From an uncultured Opitutaceae bacterium (lineage in GTDB: Bacteria > Verrucomicrobiota > Verrucomicrobiia > Opitutales > Opitutaceae), in assembly GCA_937889545.1 (NCBI GenBank), contig CALAOT010000003.1, positions 39,459-103,458 of the forward strand: a DNA stretch of 64,000 nucleotides, read 5' to 3'. Made by a program: the position numbers and the translations under genes. Each line of letters starts with the position of its first letter. Within the stretch, counting starts at the first letter, position 1. The notes under the pieces were generated by a model. It was not told where the DNA came from and searched no databases. It worked only from the letters and a program-made list of their open reading frames with translations. Positions 16,292 through 24,807 of this stretch are shown one piece after another.

Positions 16292-18319
16292 TTAGAGTTC
16301 ATGAATTGCCCATCCTCGCAGTTTCAATGCATCCACAATGCCTTTGCCCCCATCCTTCGCCTTGGCGAATAGCGCGGATTTGGGCAGCGCCAAGCAGAGG
16401 AGATGGCTCGGCCGCGTCATCGCAACGTAGTGAAGTTTGAGGCGAGAAACCTCGGTATCCTTCGCCCCAGCGCCACCGCTGCGTTTGCCTAGCAACCAGT
16501 CCTTAATCGATGACATATTGTGCGAATACCAAAAAGTCTCCAAAACGAGCGTGGCCGTGTGCGTTTCGCCTTTCGCGGAGTGGATCGAACCGAAGTAGAC
16601 TGTGACCTCTTTTTTGTCCTGGGCAAAGCACTGGAAGTTTTCCCGGCGGGAGGGTTGTCCATTCGCCGCGCCATCGGCGAGCCCGTCTTTCCATTCGAGG
16701 AAGGTCTGAGCCTGCGCGTCAGTCAGCGGTCCGTCGCCTATGGTCTCGGCAATTTTTTTCACGTGGGCACGCCATGTAGTGTTCCAAAGCTCCTTGGTGA
16801 GCCGCTGTCGCTCCACACCGAATAGGACGATGAATTCCTGGTATTTTTCCAACTCGCCTGTGTGTAACTTGAGCAACCGCAGGATCTGGCGGTGCCGTTG
16901 ACGTTCGCGCGCATCGCCGAGTATGTGGCCGCCCTTGGCGAGGGCCGCGAATCGTAGCACGCCTTCGGCTATTTTTTCCACGGCTTGGTGTGATTCGCCC
17001 TGCGTCGCTGCTTTGCCGACGCCGGCGAAAACGTATTGAACGAAAGTCTGTGGCTTAGGCTCAGCCCGCGACAAGGCCGGATCGTAGTCACGCCAATAGT
17101 GGCCGAGGTGCCCGGGGAAATGGTCGTCCCCCTTGTTCTGGTGCACCTGGCCGACAGCCTTGAAAAGACCGGCGCGGAGTTCGATGGCCGAAAAAGTGTC
17201 GAGCAGCAGTTTGCCGAACGCCGGTAAGACACGTGCGGCGCCGTCCGGACTGTCGAAAAGATAGATGGTGTGTTGGGCCTCGGCTACGCCGGAGGAGAGC
17301 GACTTCTTCGGCCCCTTTCCCTGAAGGATATAGGGTTGGATACCGAGCGGGTCAGCGAGATTGGCGATGATCTGGCCAAAGCGGTGGCTCGTAGGCAAAT
17401 CGCGTTGGATCGCCGCGAGTGGAAACATCAAATCAGGATTCCCGGTCGCTTCGTTTTCGGTGGAATCGAAGATGGCTTGGTTGCCGTCCCCGAACCGCTG
17501 GCGTGTCACTGGTGTTGCGCCTTCAGTGAAAATGCGGTGGATAATGCGAGCCTGTTCATCCTTGGTATCTTGAGCCTCGTCGAGAAGGAGCATCGGGAAG
17601 CGGCCGCGCATTGTTTCGATTACTCCGGGCACCTTGTCGATGAGGTCGTGCGCCCACATGAACATTTCGTCGTAGCAGAAGAAGCCGTCTTGGGCCGACT
17701 TCTTGCACGCCTCGCAAAGACCTTGATAGAGCGGCGTGTCGATCCCCAGCTTGCCGCCTGCCCATTTGATTTCGCCGACGTTGAAATTCGGGGCACGAGC
17801 AACGAGAATTGAGGGAGTGTGGCCGCCCTTTTTTAACGCGTATTGTGCGTCGGCACTGAGAGAGCGCCAGCGGCGTTCAAGACACGAATCGGTGTCGATC
17901 ATCCGCACTAGGTAACCAAGGGAATGTAGCCACGGAATCGCGAGGAACTCGTTTACGAAGCCGTGAATCGTGCCGATGAAGTGAGGATGACTGAGCAGGC
18001 GCCGTCCGGCGGCGGTGTGGCCCAGTCGCTTCTCAATCTCGATGCGGGCGACATTGGTGTGTGAAAGGACGCAAAGACCGCGGGTGCGATAAGGCCATTT
18101 TGCCGCGAGAATTGCTAGCTTCCCGACAAGCAAGGTCGTCTTACCACTCCCAGGGCAGGCGGCCACGTCGGTGCATTCCATCGATTTCAAAACCGTAGCT
18201 CGCATGTCCGCCCCATCGGCCCCAAAAAAGGCATCCGTTTTCATTCCCAACTGGCCGCTGACCCACCGTATTTCGTCATCGGTGACCGACGGCATCTCGA
18301 ATTTTTCAATATTACTCAC
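16292..18319 (-). CDS. UvrD/PcrA-like superfamily 1 helicase (GajB-like)
   Basis: 675 aa with SF1 helicase motifs in order: Walker A 'ACPGSGKTT' (~50), Ia 'CVLSHTNVA', II 'LLLDEAQDT' (~240), III 'GDGNQAIFDS', 'SHRFG' (IV), V 'SIHSAKGETHTATLVLE' (~580) and VI 'VAMTRPSHLLCLAL' (~632). It overlaps the end of the OLD-family gene by four bases (ATGA), the arrangement of GajA-GajB in Gabija. It is longer than typical GajB (~500 aa), with extra sequence between motifs IV and V. It probably works with the OLD protein in phage defence. Confidence 0.8.
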   Translation of the reverse strand: MSNIEKFEMPSVTDDEIRWVSGQLGMKTDAFFGADGADMRATVLKSMECTDVAACPGSGKTTLLVGKLAILAAKWPYRTRGLCVLSHTNVARIEIEKRLGHTAAGRRLLSHPHFIGTIHGFVNEFLAIPWLHSLGYLVRMIDTDSCLERRWRSLSADAQYALKKGGHTPSILVARAPNFNVGEIKWAGGKLGIDTPLYQGLCEACKKSAQDGFFCYDEMFMWAHDLIDKVPGVIETMRGRFPMLLLDEAQDTKDEQARIIHRIFTEGATPVTRQRFGDGNQAIFDSTENEATGNPDLMFPLAAIQRDLPTSHRFGQIIANLADPLGIQPYILQGKGPKKSLSSGVAEAQHTIYLFDSPDGAARVLPAFGKLLLDTFSAIELRAGLFKAVGQVHQNKGDDHFPGHLGHYWRDYDPALSRAEPKPQTFVQYVFAGVGKAATQGESHQAVEKIAEGVLRFAALAKGGHILGDARERQRHRQILRLLKLHTGELEKYQEFIVLFGVERQRLTKELWNTTWRAHVKKIAETIGDGPLTDAQAQTFLEWKDGLADGAANGQPSRRENFQCFAQDKKEVTVYFGSIHSAKGETHTATLVLETFWYSHNMSSIKDWLLGKRSGGAGAKDTEVSRLKLHYVAMTRPSHLLCLALPKSALFAKAKDGGKGIVDALKLRGWAIHEL

Positions 18320-20313
18320 GGGGCAGCGCCAGCGGGCTGTTCCAAATCCGCGCCTGTGACGTAATCAATTGCGGCTATGAGGTAGTGCGGCAGGCTGGCC
18401 CGCAGTTGAGCCGCCGTTAGGTTCCCCGCAGCGTGTTTCTCCTGAAGCCGGTAAGCGAGGTATTGGGCAGCTATTGGCTTTGACACGCCCCCGACGAATT
18501 CTGCATAGACAGACGCAGCCAACGCTTCCTCCGGAGAGCCACCCTCGGGGGCGGCGAGGCCGGCCTTCAGGGCGGCATACTGTTCCACTGCAAGTTTCTC
18601 TGAATCGGCGAGCGTGATTTTGCCGGAATTGATCCCATCATCGTTTGCGGCGAGGTAGGCCGCCACAAACACGTCCTCAGCGAGCCCGCACGGAAATTTG
18701 CCGTCGGCGCCTTCCGGACCGAGCGTCAGATCGTATTCGAAGGTCCATTCGTCAGAAACAAAGGTCTTCACGGCTTGGCCGTCGAACTTGGCGTTTTTCG
18801 CTGCCCGGTGAGCGGCGAGTGCGCTCGCATCGCCGATGTCGCTTTTTGCTCGCCAGCGTCGTTTGCCTAGCTCGGGCCACGGTTGGCCGGGTTCGACCTT
18901 GCCAATACGGGTGGGAGCCAGGTCGGGCATGACATCCATGTCTGTGATGCAGGCCACGCGAATCCCCAGTTCGCCATGCTTCTCCGGGTGCCTCCGTTTG
19001 AAGATTCGGGCATACCGGCCGAGGCCAACGCCGCCGACGTTGACAATCGAGACGCCACGTTCGCTCAAATCGCGCCCGATGAGCTTGGCCAAGGTAGGAA
19101 CGAGGATGTTCTCGGCGTCGCCTTCCACGATCATGACCCCATACGCGAAAAACAGGTTGGCCTTGGTGGCATCGAGGAATCGTTCGAGAAAGCGGCGGTC
19201 AGAGTTGTCCAACTCGGTCTCGGCGGCGGCAAGCGAGAAGGCTCGGCGGTTGCGAACGATGACCAAGTTTTCCAGTTCGATGGCGGAGGCGAGATTAGGG
19301 CTGTGCGTGGTGACGATGACCTGGATGCCCTCCTCCTTGGCTTGCGCTTGAAGCGACTTCATGACCTGCAACTGGCGTTGAGCATGGAGGTGGGCTTCTG
19401 GCTCTTCGATCAGGAGGAGCTTGTTTCCAACTTCTTCCTGACCGAGCAGCAGAAGCTCGCAGGCCATGAACAACAGGTTGTCGGAGCCGAGCCCCATCTT
19501 GCCCTCACTCTCCAGCCGAAGATCGAGTTTCTCCAGCAACTCACGCAGTCGGCTGTCATCCGAGGCCGTCGCGCCGCTGACTCGAATGGCGCTGGTCAAC
19601 TTATCGCCATGCAAGGCCAATTCCTTCAAAGTTTCGTCGATTTTCCCGCGTGTGTCAGCGACCCCTTTTTGTTGTGCGAGTAATTCGCTCACCAGTTTTG
19701 CGATCCCGAGAATGCTGAGCTGCTGATTCTTGAGCGGGGTTGCGGCATCGTGGCTATCGGAACCGGTTTTGACCAATGCGGACTGACGAAGCACTTGGGC
19801 TAAGCGCGATCCGCGCCCTGCGGTTAGCGCTTCTTCCGCGTCGCGAAGCGGGCGGAGGTACGTGGCTTGGAGCAGCAGACGGGCCTCCGCCGAAATAACA
19901 GGGCCAGCTGCGTCCTTTCCAGACCGGACTTCAATTCGATGGAAGGGTCGGCCCCTACGAGATTCTCCGGTATTTTCGGCCAGCCAGTTTAGATACAGTA
20001 TTGGTTTGTCACCAGGTTTCGCGCCATAGGTGAGGTATTCCGCGAATGTTCTGAGGTCTTTGGCGTCCAAAGCCTCGAATTTACAAACAATGGTGATTTC
20101 CGCTGCGCCAGCATGAAAATCGGAATCTTGAAGGCGCTGCCGATCCTGATCTGACGTGCCAAGTGCAAATCGGAGGGCATCGATAACGGCGGTCTTCCCT
20201 GCATCGTTCGCACCGACGAGAGCGGTGAGGCCCTTGGTAAACGTAATTTCCATCCGGCTGGCGCCAGCATCAACACACCGGAAATTTTTGATGGTCAATG
20301 TGGATAGATACAT
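18316..20313 (-). CDS. OLD-family ATP-dependent nuclease (GajA-like, ATPase plus TOPRIM)
   Basis: 665 aa from the ATG at 20313, which opens with the usual 'MYLSTLTIKNFRC' of SMC/RecF-like ATPases. Walker A is 'GANDAGKT' (34-41), and the signature and Walker B region is 'LLLIEEPEAHLHAQRQLQ' (~300). The TOPRIM nuclease part shows 'MIVEGDAENILVPTLAKL' (~392) and 'ITDMDVMPD' (~457), the Glu and DxD of class 2 OLD nucleases. Pairing with a UvrD helicase makes a Gabija-like module, though the ~80 extra residues beyond usual GajA length leave room for a different class. It is transcribed divergently from the DUF499 gene. Confidence 0.82.
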   Translation of the reverse strand: MYLSTLTIKNFRCVDAGASRMEITFTKGLTALVGANDAGKTAVIDALRFALGTSDQDRQRLQDSDFHAGAAEITIVCKFEALDAKDLRTFAEYLTYGAKPGDKPILYLNWLAENTGESRRGRPFHRIEVRSGKDAAGPVISAEARLLLQATYLRPLRDAEEALTAGRGSRLAQVLRQSALVKTGSDSHDAATPLKNQQLSILGIAKLVSELLAQQKGVADTRGKIDETLKELALHGDKLTSAIRVSGATASDDSRLRELLEKLDLRLESEGKMGLGSDNLLFMACELLLLGQEEVGNKLLLIEEPEAHLHAQRQLQVMKSLQAQAKEEGIQVIVTTHSPNLASAIELENLVIVRNRRAFSLAAAETELDNSDRRFLERFLDATKANLFFAYGVMIVEGDAENILVPTLAKLIGRDLSERGVSIVNVGGVGLGRYARIFKRRHPEKHGELGIRVACITDMDVMPDLAPTRIGKVEPGQPWPELGKRRWRAKSDIGDASALAAHRAAKNAKFDGQAVKTFVSDEWTFEYDLTLGPEGADGKFPCGLAEDVFVAAYLAANDDGINSGKITLADSEKLAVEQYAALKAGLAAPEGGSPEEALAASVYAEFVGGVSKPIAAQYLAYRLQEKHAAGNLTAAQLRASLPHYLIAAIDYVTGADLEQPAGAAP

Positions 20314-20444
20314 CTTGGAAAACAGATGAGCGCTCTCTGCCGGTCGCCGCGGGTGATTTGATTTTGCGAGGCGCTCATTACCGCCAACCGTAGCGAAACA
20401 AATTATTTCTGCAAGCTTCTTTTTTTCTTGCAACAGGAAGAAAT
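20314..20444. promoter_or_regulatory. Divergent intergenic region between the two defence operons
   Basis: 131 bases separate the OLD-family gene (minus) from the DUF499 gene (plus) and must hold both promoters. An 8-bp inverted repeat ATGAGCGC (20326-20333) / GCGCTCAT (20371-20378) could be an operator serving both directions. A strong ribosome site (AGGAAG) precedes the DUF499 ATG. No regulator gene is seen next to it. Confidence 0.4.
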
Positions 20445-23042
20445 ATGATTATCAATCGCCGTATGCTCTCGCACATCCTCTCGCCCCGCGCCGACGTTCT
20501 TTCTGGCCGCATACAGGGTGTTATTGACCCCGACCGCATCAACGATCCAAAGAAAAAGTCTCTTGAAGCCAAGCCCCTCGACTTTGCGCGCGCCACCTTC
20601 GTCTCTGCCGACATACGCCGGCTCATCAAGACCCTCCATACCCGCCTTAACGCCACTGATGACGAGGTAGGCACCATCCTGTTCGAGGGGCCTAAGGGCC
20701 AGGGCAAGAGCCATCTTATCACCTTGGCTTACCACTTGGTTGAACACCGCTCTGAGATGGCTGCTTGGCTGGCTGAGCATGACCTCGAACTGTCGATCCC
20801 GGCCAACGTTGTTCTTATTCTTCGTAAGTTCACGGACTTCCCCATCGAGACTCTCTGGCAGGTCATCGGCGACAAGATAGGCGCGACCTTTACCGGACAG
20901 CGTCCGCCAAGCCTCCCTGAATTTCGTGCCGCGCTATCTGGCCGGAAGCTCGTCCTCCTCTTCGACGAACTCGAGAGCGGCATCCGCGCCATCTCAGACG
21001 ACAACCGCCGACAGGATAACATCAACTTTCTGCAAATGGTCTCCGAGGAGTCGATGCGCTCTGATTCCAATGTCGTGCTACTTGCGTCCATTTATGATGG
21101 GAGCATTGAGCCCGGGCTGACTCTCAAGCGCGTCAAGCCAGCCGAAATTCGATTCACCGACTCCCGCGACCGTCTTCGCATCATTTACCACCGACTCTTT
21201 GAGAAGTCCCCGCAGGCCCAGAATCCCGAGATCGACAATATCGTCAAAAGCTATGTCAACGGCTGGCAGCGCTTTGGCATTCCGGCCAACCAAGACTACG
21301 CCGAGCGTCTGCGTGAACACTATCCGTTCTCGCCCGAACTACTGGACATTGTCTTGCAGCGCATTCCGCAAAGAGGCGGGTTCCAGGGCACACGCGGCGC
21401 TCTCGGTTTCCTTGCTGCTCTCGTCCGATTGCGCGGCACGCAGACGAATCTGCTTACGTTGGCCGATGTCTCGCTAGCCGATGTCGAGATTCGCACCTGG
21501 CTCGCCGATTTGGAACCATCGCAAAACCTTATCTCCTGCGCTGAGTCCAATCTTCGCGACCTCACCAAGTTTCCACTGGCGGATCGCATCGCCTCCGCGA
21601 CCCTGATGGCCAGTCTCGCGCCCTCCAGGAATCCCGGCATTTCTGAAGACGAACTGTCCCGCCAGACCATTGATCCGGCAGCCGACTACAATCAGTTCAA
21701 GCATACCCTCGACGGCTTCATCAAGTTCGCCTCCTACTTTCACCGTCACGACCAGCAGCTCTTTTTCGACACCAAGGAAAACGCCCATGCCAAGGTCGAG
21801 CTGCGTAGCTTGTCTGTGCAGGATAACGATGCCTGGGAACGCATCAGCCAATGGTGGCGGACGGAAGTGTTCCGGGACTCCGAGGCCGTCGTTTTGAACG
21901 AGGTAGAACTTGCACGCGGCCGGGTTGATTCCCTCCAAATCGAGGGCCTTCGGTTTGTCATCTCGCCGCGCCGCCTGTCATCCGAAGAACGTTACGCCCT
22001 CTATTTTGGGCTGAAGCGGCGAAACACCATTGTCCTCCTCGAACCGAGGGCAGATAAGGAGAACCTTCGTGCCAATAAGGACATTCTTGCTTGGGCGAGG
22101 AAAGCCATCGCGGCCGAAGCGCTCGCTACAGCCACGGGTGGCGATTCCGAAAAAGTTCGGGAGTTCACCAAAATCGCTACCGACCAGAAGTCCGCCGTCA
22201 CGGATGCGATCAAAAAAATAAACTATGCCTATGTGCAGATTCACAGCACCGGCACTACCGCGTCCGAAGGGGAATATACCTTGGAGCCGGTTCAACCACT
22301 CACCAAGGAGGCCACTCTCCTGCACCTATCGCGCAATCTTTTCCCGAGCGCTTACCTCGCCGAGCATATGCAGAGCCGCGCTGCCGATTTGTTGGGGCTC
22401 AAGGTCTCGGCTATCGAAGCGCAATATCGTAACACACTCAGCTACCCCGTCATCGTTTACACCAACGAGTTTCATCGCGCCATTGAGAGTCTGGTCGTGG
22501 ATGGCGTATTCAACCTCGCCCATCCATCAGGCATGCAACACGCGGGAGAGTCGCCCACGCTGAGCGCTTCTGAACTGATGGATGCGGCGTTGGCTGCGCC
22601 CTCGGCGCGCCTTGCGTCGGCTCCGTCACCCCGCCCTCAACCACCTGGCGGATCACTGCCCACCCCCTCCCCATCTGGGGTGACTGGTGGCGTAGGTGGT
22701 ATGGATCCGCTGCCTCTTGGCCCCACGGAGCAACAGCTCTCCACCGGCTTCTGTGAGTCCCGGCAGCAGCTCCGGCAGGAGGTCGCAGCCCGCCTCGATC
22801 AGGCCGAGGGTAGTCCAGTCTTGCGTGTGCGGATCGGCATGACTTTTGAGTCCCGTACCGTCGAGATGTCCACGTTGCCGACCTTCCTGCGTGGTTCACT
22901 CACCGGCTCCGGAACCTTCAATGGTGAAGTTACCTTGGAATTTCCAGGCTCGTTCACCAAGGCCGCCGTTGAGGACATGATGGAGCGGTTGCCGGACTTT
23001 TCTCCCGGATCGGCAAAAGTCACCCTCACTCTCGGTGCTTAA
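20445..23042 (+). CDS. DUF499-type AAA+ ATPase (BrxC/PglY-like role)
   Basis: 865 aa. Walker A is 'FEGPKGQGKSHLITLAYHL' (~82) and Walker B 'KLVLLFDELESGIRAI' (~170). The layout matches DUF499 ATPases (COG1483) that accompany DUF1156 methyltransferases in archaeal and bacterial defence loci. A Pro/Ser-rich linker near residues 725-765 precedes a C-terminal ~95-residue domain. It is the first gene of a plus-strand operon with PglZ-like, VapBC-like, methyltransferase and SNF2 genes, placing it as the P-loop core of a BREX-type system. The family assignment is stronger than the BREX label. Confidence 0.78.
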   Translation: MIINRRMLSHILSPRADVLSGRIQGVIDPDRINDPKKKSLEAKPLDFARATFVSADIRRLIKTLHTRLNATDDEVGTILFEGPKGQGKSHLITLAYHLVEHRSEMAAWLAEHDLELSIPANVVLILRKFTDFPIETLWQVIGDKIGATFTGQRPPSLPEFRAALSGRKLVLLFDELESGIRAISDDNRRQDNINFLQMVSEESMRSDSNVVLLASIYDGSIEPGLTLKRVKPAEIRFTDSRDRLRIIYHRLFEKSPQAQNPEIDNIVKSYVNGWQRFGIPANQDYAERLREHYPFSPELLDIVLQRIPQRGGFQGTRGALGFLAALVRLRGTQTNLLTLADVSLADVEIRTWLADLEPSQNLISCAESNLRDLTKFPLADRIASATLMASLAPSRNPGISEDELSRQTIDPAADYNQFKHTLDGFIKFASYFHRHDQQLFFDTKENAHAKVELRSLSVQDNDAWERISQWWRTEVFRDSEAVVLNEVELARGRVDSLQIEGLRFVISPRRLSSEERYALYFGLKRRNTIVLLEPRADKENLRANKDILAWARKAIAAEALATATGGDSEKVREFTKIATDQKSAVTDAIKKINYAYVQIHSTGTTASEGEYTLEPVQPLTKEATLLHLSRNLFPSAYLAEHMQSRAADLLGLKVSAIEAQYRNTLSYPVIVYTNEFHRAIESLVVDGVFNLAHPSGMQHAGESPTLSASELMDAALAAPSARLASAPSPRPQPPGGSLPTPSPSGVTGGVGGMDPLPLGPTEQQLSTGFCESRQQLRQEVAARLDQAEGSPVLRVRIGMTFESRTVEMSTLPTFLRGSLTGSGTFNGEVTLEFPGSFTKAAVEDMMERLPDFSPGSAKVTLTLGA

Positions 23043-23047
23043 TTCTC

Positions 23048-24052
23048 GTGCACTCGCTTGACCTACCTTCCGACGTGTTGATTGCCAGTGGCTCTCGCAT
23101 TCCTGCGATTGCCAATTGGCTGCTTCACACCGTCTGGTCGTCGGCCCGTTTTGCGGCGGTGCCGCGGGAGGAATATTTGCGCACTGGTGAAGCCGCCGTG
23201 ACGCAGGCCGAGGAACTCATCTCGCTTGGGGCTGCCCGAGTTTGGGACGAACTGGTCGTCGAGACAACCCGGGCACCAACGCCGCGCTCGTTTCTTGGCC
23301 TGGATGTTCATCCCACCTCCGCCCAGGCGTCGCCTCGCGCTGTAGTAGTTTTTGACGGTCTCTCGCTCCGCGAACTACCCCTTCTGTTGGCGCTAGCCGG
23401 CCAAACCGGGTTCCAGGTCGATGAAGCCCGCGCGATAGCCACGTCGCTGCCTACTGAGACCATCGACTTTGTTTCGCAGCGGGTGGTGGGCCCGGATGCC
23501 GCCCATGGCCTGGGCCCCAGCCAGTTGCCGTCCGTCAAAGCGCTTAAAGTGCGCGGGGTCCATGCCGAGTATCTCGACAGTCTCAACCCTCGCGTCGCAC
23601 TACCAACGGGGAAATCGCTGCTCCTCTGGTCCACCTGGCCGGATCGTCTGTTCAAGAACGACGAAGCCCGCTTTGACACACAGCTTTTCCCGCAGTTTTG
23701 CGACCATGTCGCCACCCTCTGGAAATACACCGTGCAGGCTATCCCTCCCGGCATGCCCATTGTCATCACCAGTGATCACGGCTACATATTTTTTGGCGGC
23801 ACAGCCGAAAGTGCCCGCGAATCCGCCGCGGCAGAGCAGCTTCGCCAGCAACGTCACCGAGTTTTCGAGGAACAGGCTCCTTATCCGGCCCCCCATCCCG
23901 ACCTTCAGCGTTTTCCGGCCCAGCGTCTTGCGATGCTGCGCGGCCGTCTTAAGACTCGCCCCAAAGGCACTAGCTCCAAGCATCTCTATCAACACGGAGG
24001 ATTCTCCCTAATGGAAGTGCTGGTCCCGTGGGTCCTCCTTCACCGCAACTAA
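23048..24052 (+). CDS. pglZ: Compact PglZ-like alkaline-phosphatase-fold protein
   Basis: 334 aa, GTG start six bases after the DUF499 stop. Three PglZ-type metal-site motifs are visible: 'AVVVFDGLSLRELPLLL' (Asp ~103), 'IVITSDHGYIFFGG' (DHG ~241) and 'YQHGGFSLMEVLVPWVLL' (HGG ~315). Canonical PglZ proteins of BREX are ~650-850 aa, so this is little more than the alkaline-phosphatase core without the N- and C-terminal domains. PglZ is the hallmark of BREX/Pgl systems. The context (DUF499, DUF1156 methylase, SNF2 helicase) supports the assignment. Confidence 0.72.
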   Translation: MHSLDLPSDVLIASGSRIPAIANWLLHTVWSSARFAAVPREEYLRTGEAAVTQAEELISLGAARVWDELVVETTRAPTPRSFLGLDVHPTSAQASPRAVVVFDGLSLRELPLLLALAGQTGFQVDEARAIATSLPTETIDFVSQRVVGPDAAHGLGPSQLPSVKALKVRGVHAEYLDSLNPRVALPTGKSLLLWSTWPDRLFKNDEARFDTQLFPQFCDHVATLWKYTVQAIPPGMPIVITSDHGYIFFGGTAESARESAAAEQLRQQRHRVFEEQAPYPAPHPDLQRFPAQRLAMLRGRLKTRPKGTSSKHLYQHGGFSLMEVLVPWVLLHRN

Positions 24053-24061
24053 ACTATCGCC

Positions 24062-24292
24062 ATGAGCAAAATCAAAGTAGGCACTCAGATCGAAGAAGAC
24101 ATCTACCAAAAGCTAAAGCTGGCGGCGACGCGCGAGCGTAGGCCAGTCGGCGAAGTCATCCAGGACGCCGTTACGGTCTATCTCCGTCGCCAACAGAAGT
24201 CCGGCCTCGCTCGGCTTCTGGAGCGGGAGCCGTTCAAGATTTCCGAGGAGCAATTCCGCGAGAGCATGGAGGCGGATTTCTACGATCAATGA
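24062..24292 (+). CDS. Ribbon-helix-helix antitoxin (VapB-like)
   Basis: 76 aa. The N-terminus 'KVGTQIEEDIYQKLKLAATRERRPVGEVIQDAV' is a ribbon-helix-helix DNA-binding fold. The C-terminal 'EREPFKISEEQFRESMEADFYDQ' would be the toxin-binding tail. Its stop overlaps the PIN gene start (ATGA at 24289). It sits inside the BREX-like operon, nine bases after the pglZ-like gene, so it may repress the downstream genes as well as neutralise the toxin. Confidence 0.75.
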   Translation: MSKIKVGTQIEEDIYQKLKLAATRERRPVGEVIQDAVTVYLRRQQKSGLARLLEREPFKISEEQFRESMEADFYDQ

Positions 24293-24792
24293 AACTCGAC
24301 GACATCCGCAACGGCACCCGTGTTTTCGTCGATGCCAATATCCTTATCTATGCACGCCGCGGGGCTTCACCGCAGTGTCGCAGTTTTCTCACCCGCTGTG
24401 ATACGGGCGCGATCGAGGGATGGATTACTACTTCTGTGATCGCCGAATTCAGTCACCGGCGCATGATCCAGGAGGCGCAGTCCATCGGCTTGGTCGGTTC
24501 CAATCCGGCCCGCGCGCTCGCAGAGAAACCCGCGCTATTGCGCCAGCTCAGCCGTTATCCCGAGGAGGTTCGCGATCTTCTTGGTGGAGGTCTTAACATC
24601 GAATCACTCCGGCCCGACGATTTTCACATCGCCCTGGAGTTTCAACGGCAGTTCGGTCTCCTCACCAACGATTCTCTCAATCTCGCTGTCGCGCGTCGCC
24701 TGGGAATCACCGAGATCGCGACCGCAGACCATGGCTTCGATGCGGCGCAGGGTTTTATTGTCTACAAACCTGCGGATGTGGTCATCCCGTAA
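24289..24792 (+). CDS. PIN-domain ribonuclease (VapC-like toxin)
   Basis: 167 aa with the four acidic positions of the PIN active site: D15 ('VFVDANILIY'), E53 ('SVIAEF'), D128 ('LLTNDSLNLA') and D147 or D151 ('ATADHGFD'). It is probably a VapC-type RNase paired with the preceding RHH protein. Its position within the BREX-like operon, between the PglZ-like and methyltransferase genes, suggests that it stabilises or arms the defence locus. Confidence 0.78.
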   Translation: MKLDDIRNGTRVFVDANILIYARRGASPQCRSFLTRCDTGAIEGWITTSVIAEFSHRRMIQEAQSIGLVGSNPARALAEKPALLRQLSRYPEEVRDLLGGGLNIESLRPDDFHIALEFQRQFGLLTNDSLNLAVARRLGITEIATADHGFDAAQGFIVYKPADVVIP

Positions 24793-24807
24793 ACGCGACC
24801 AGTGATT

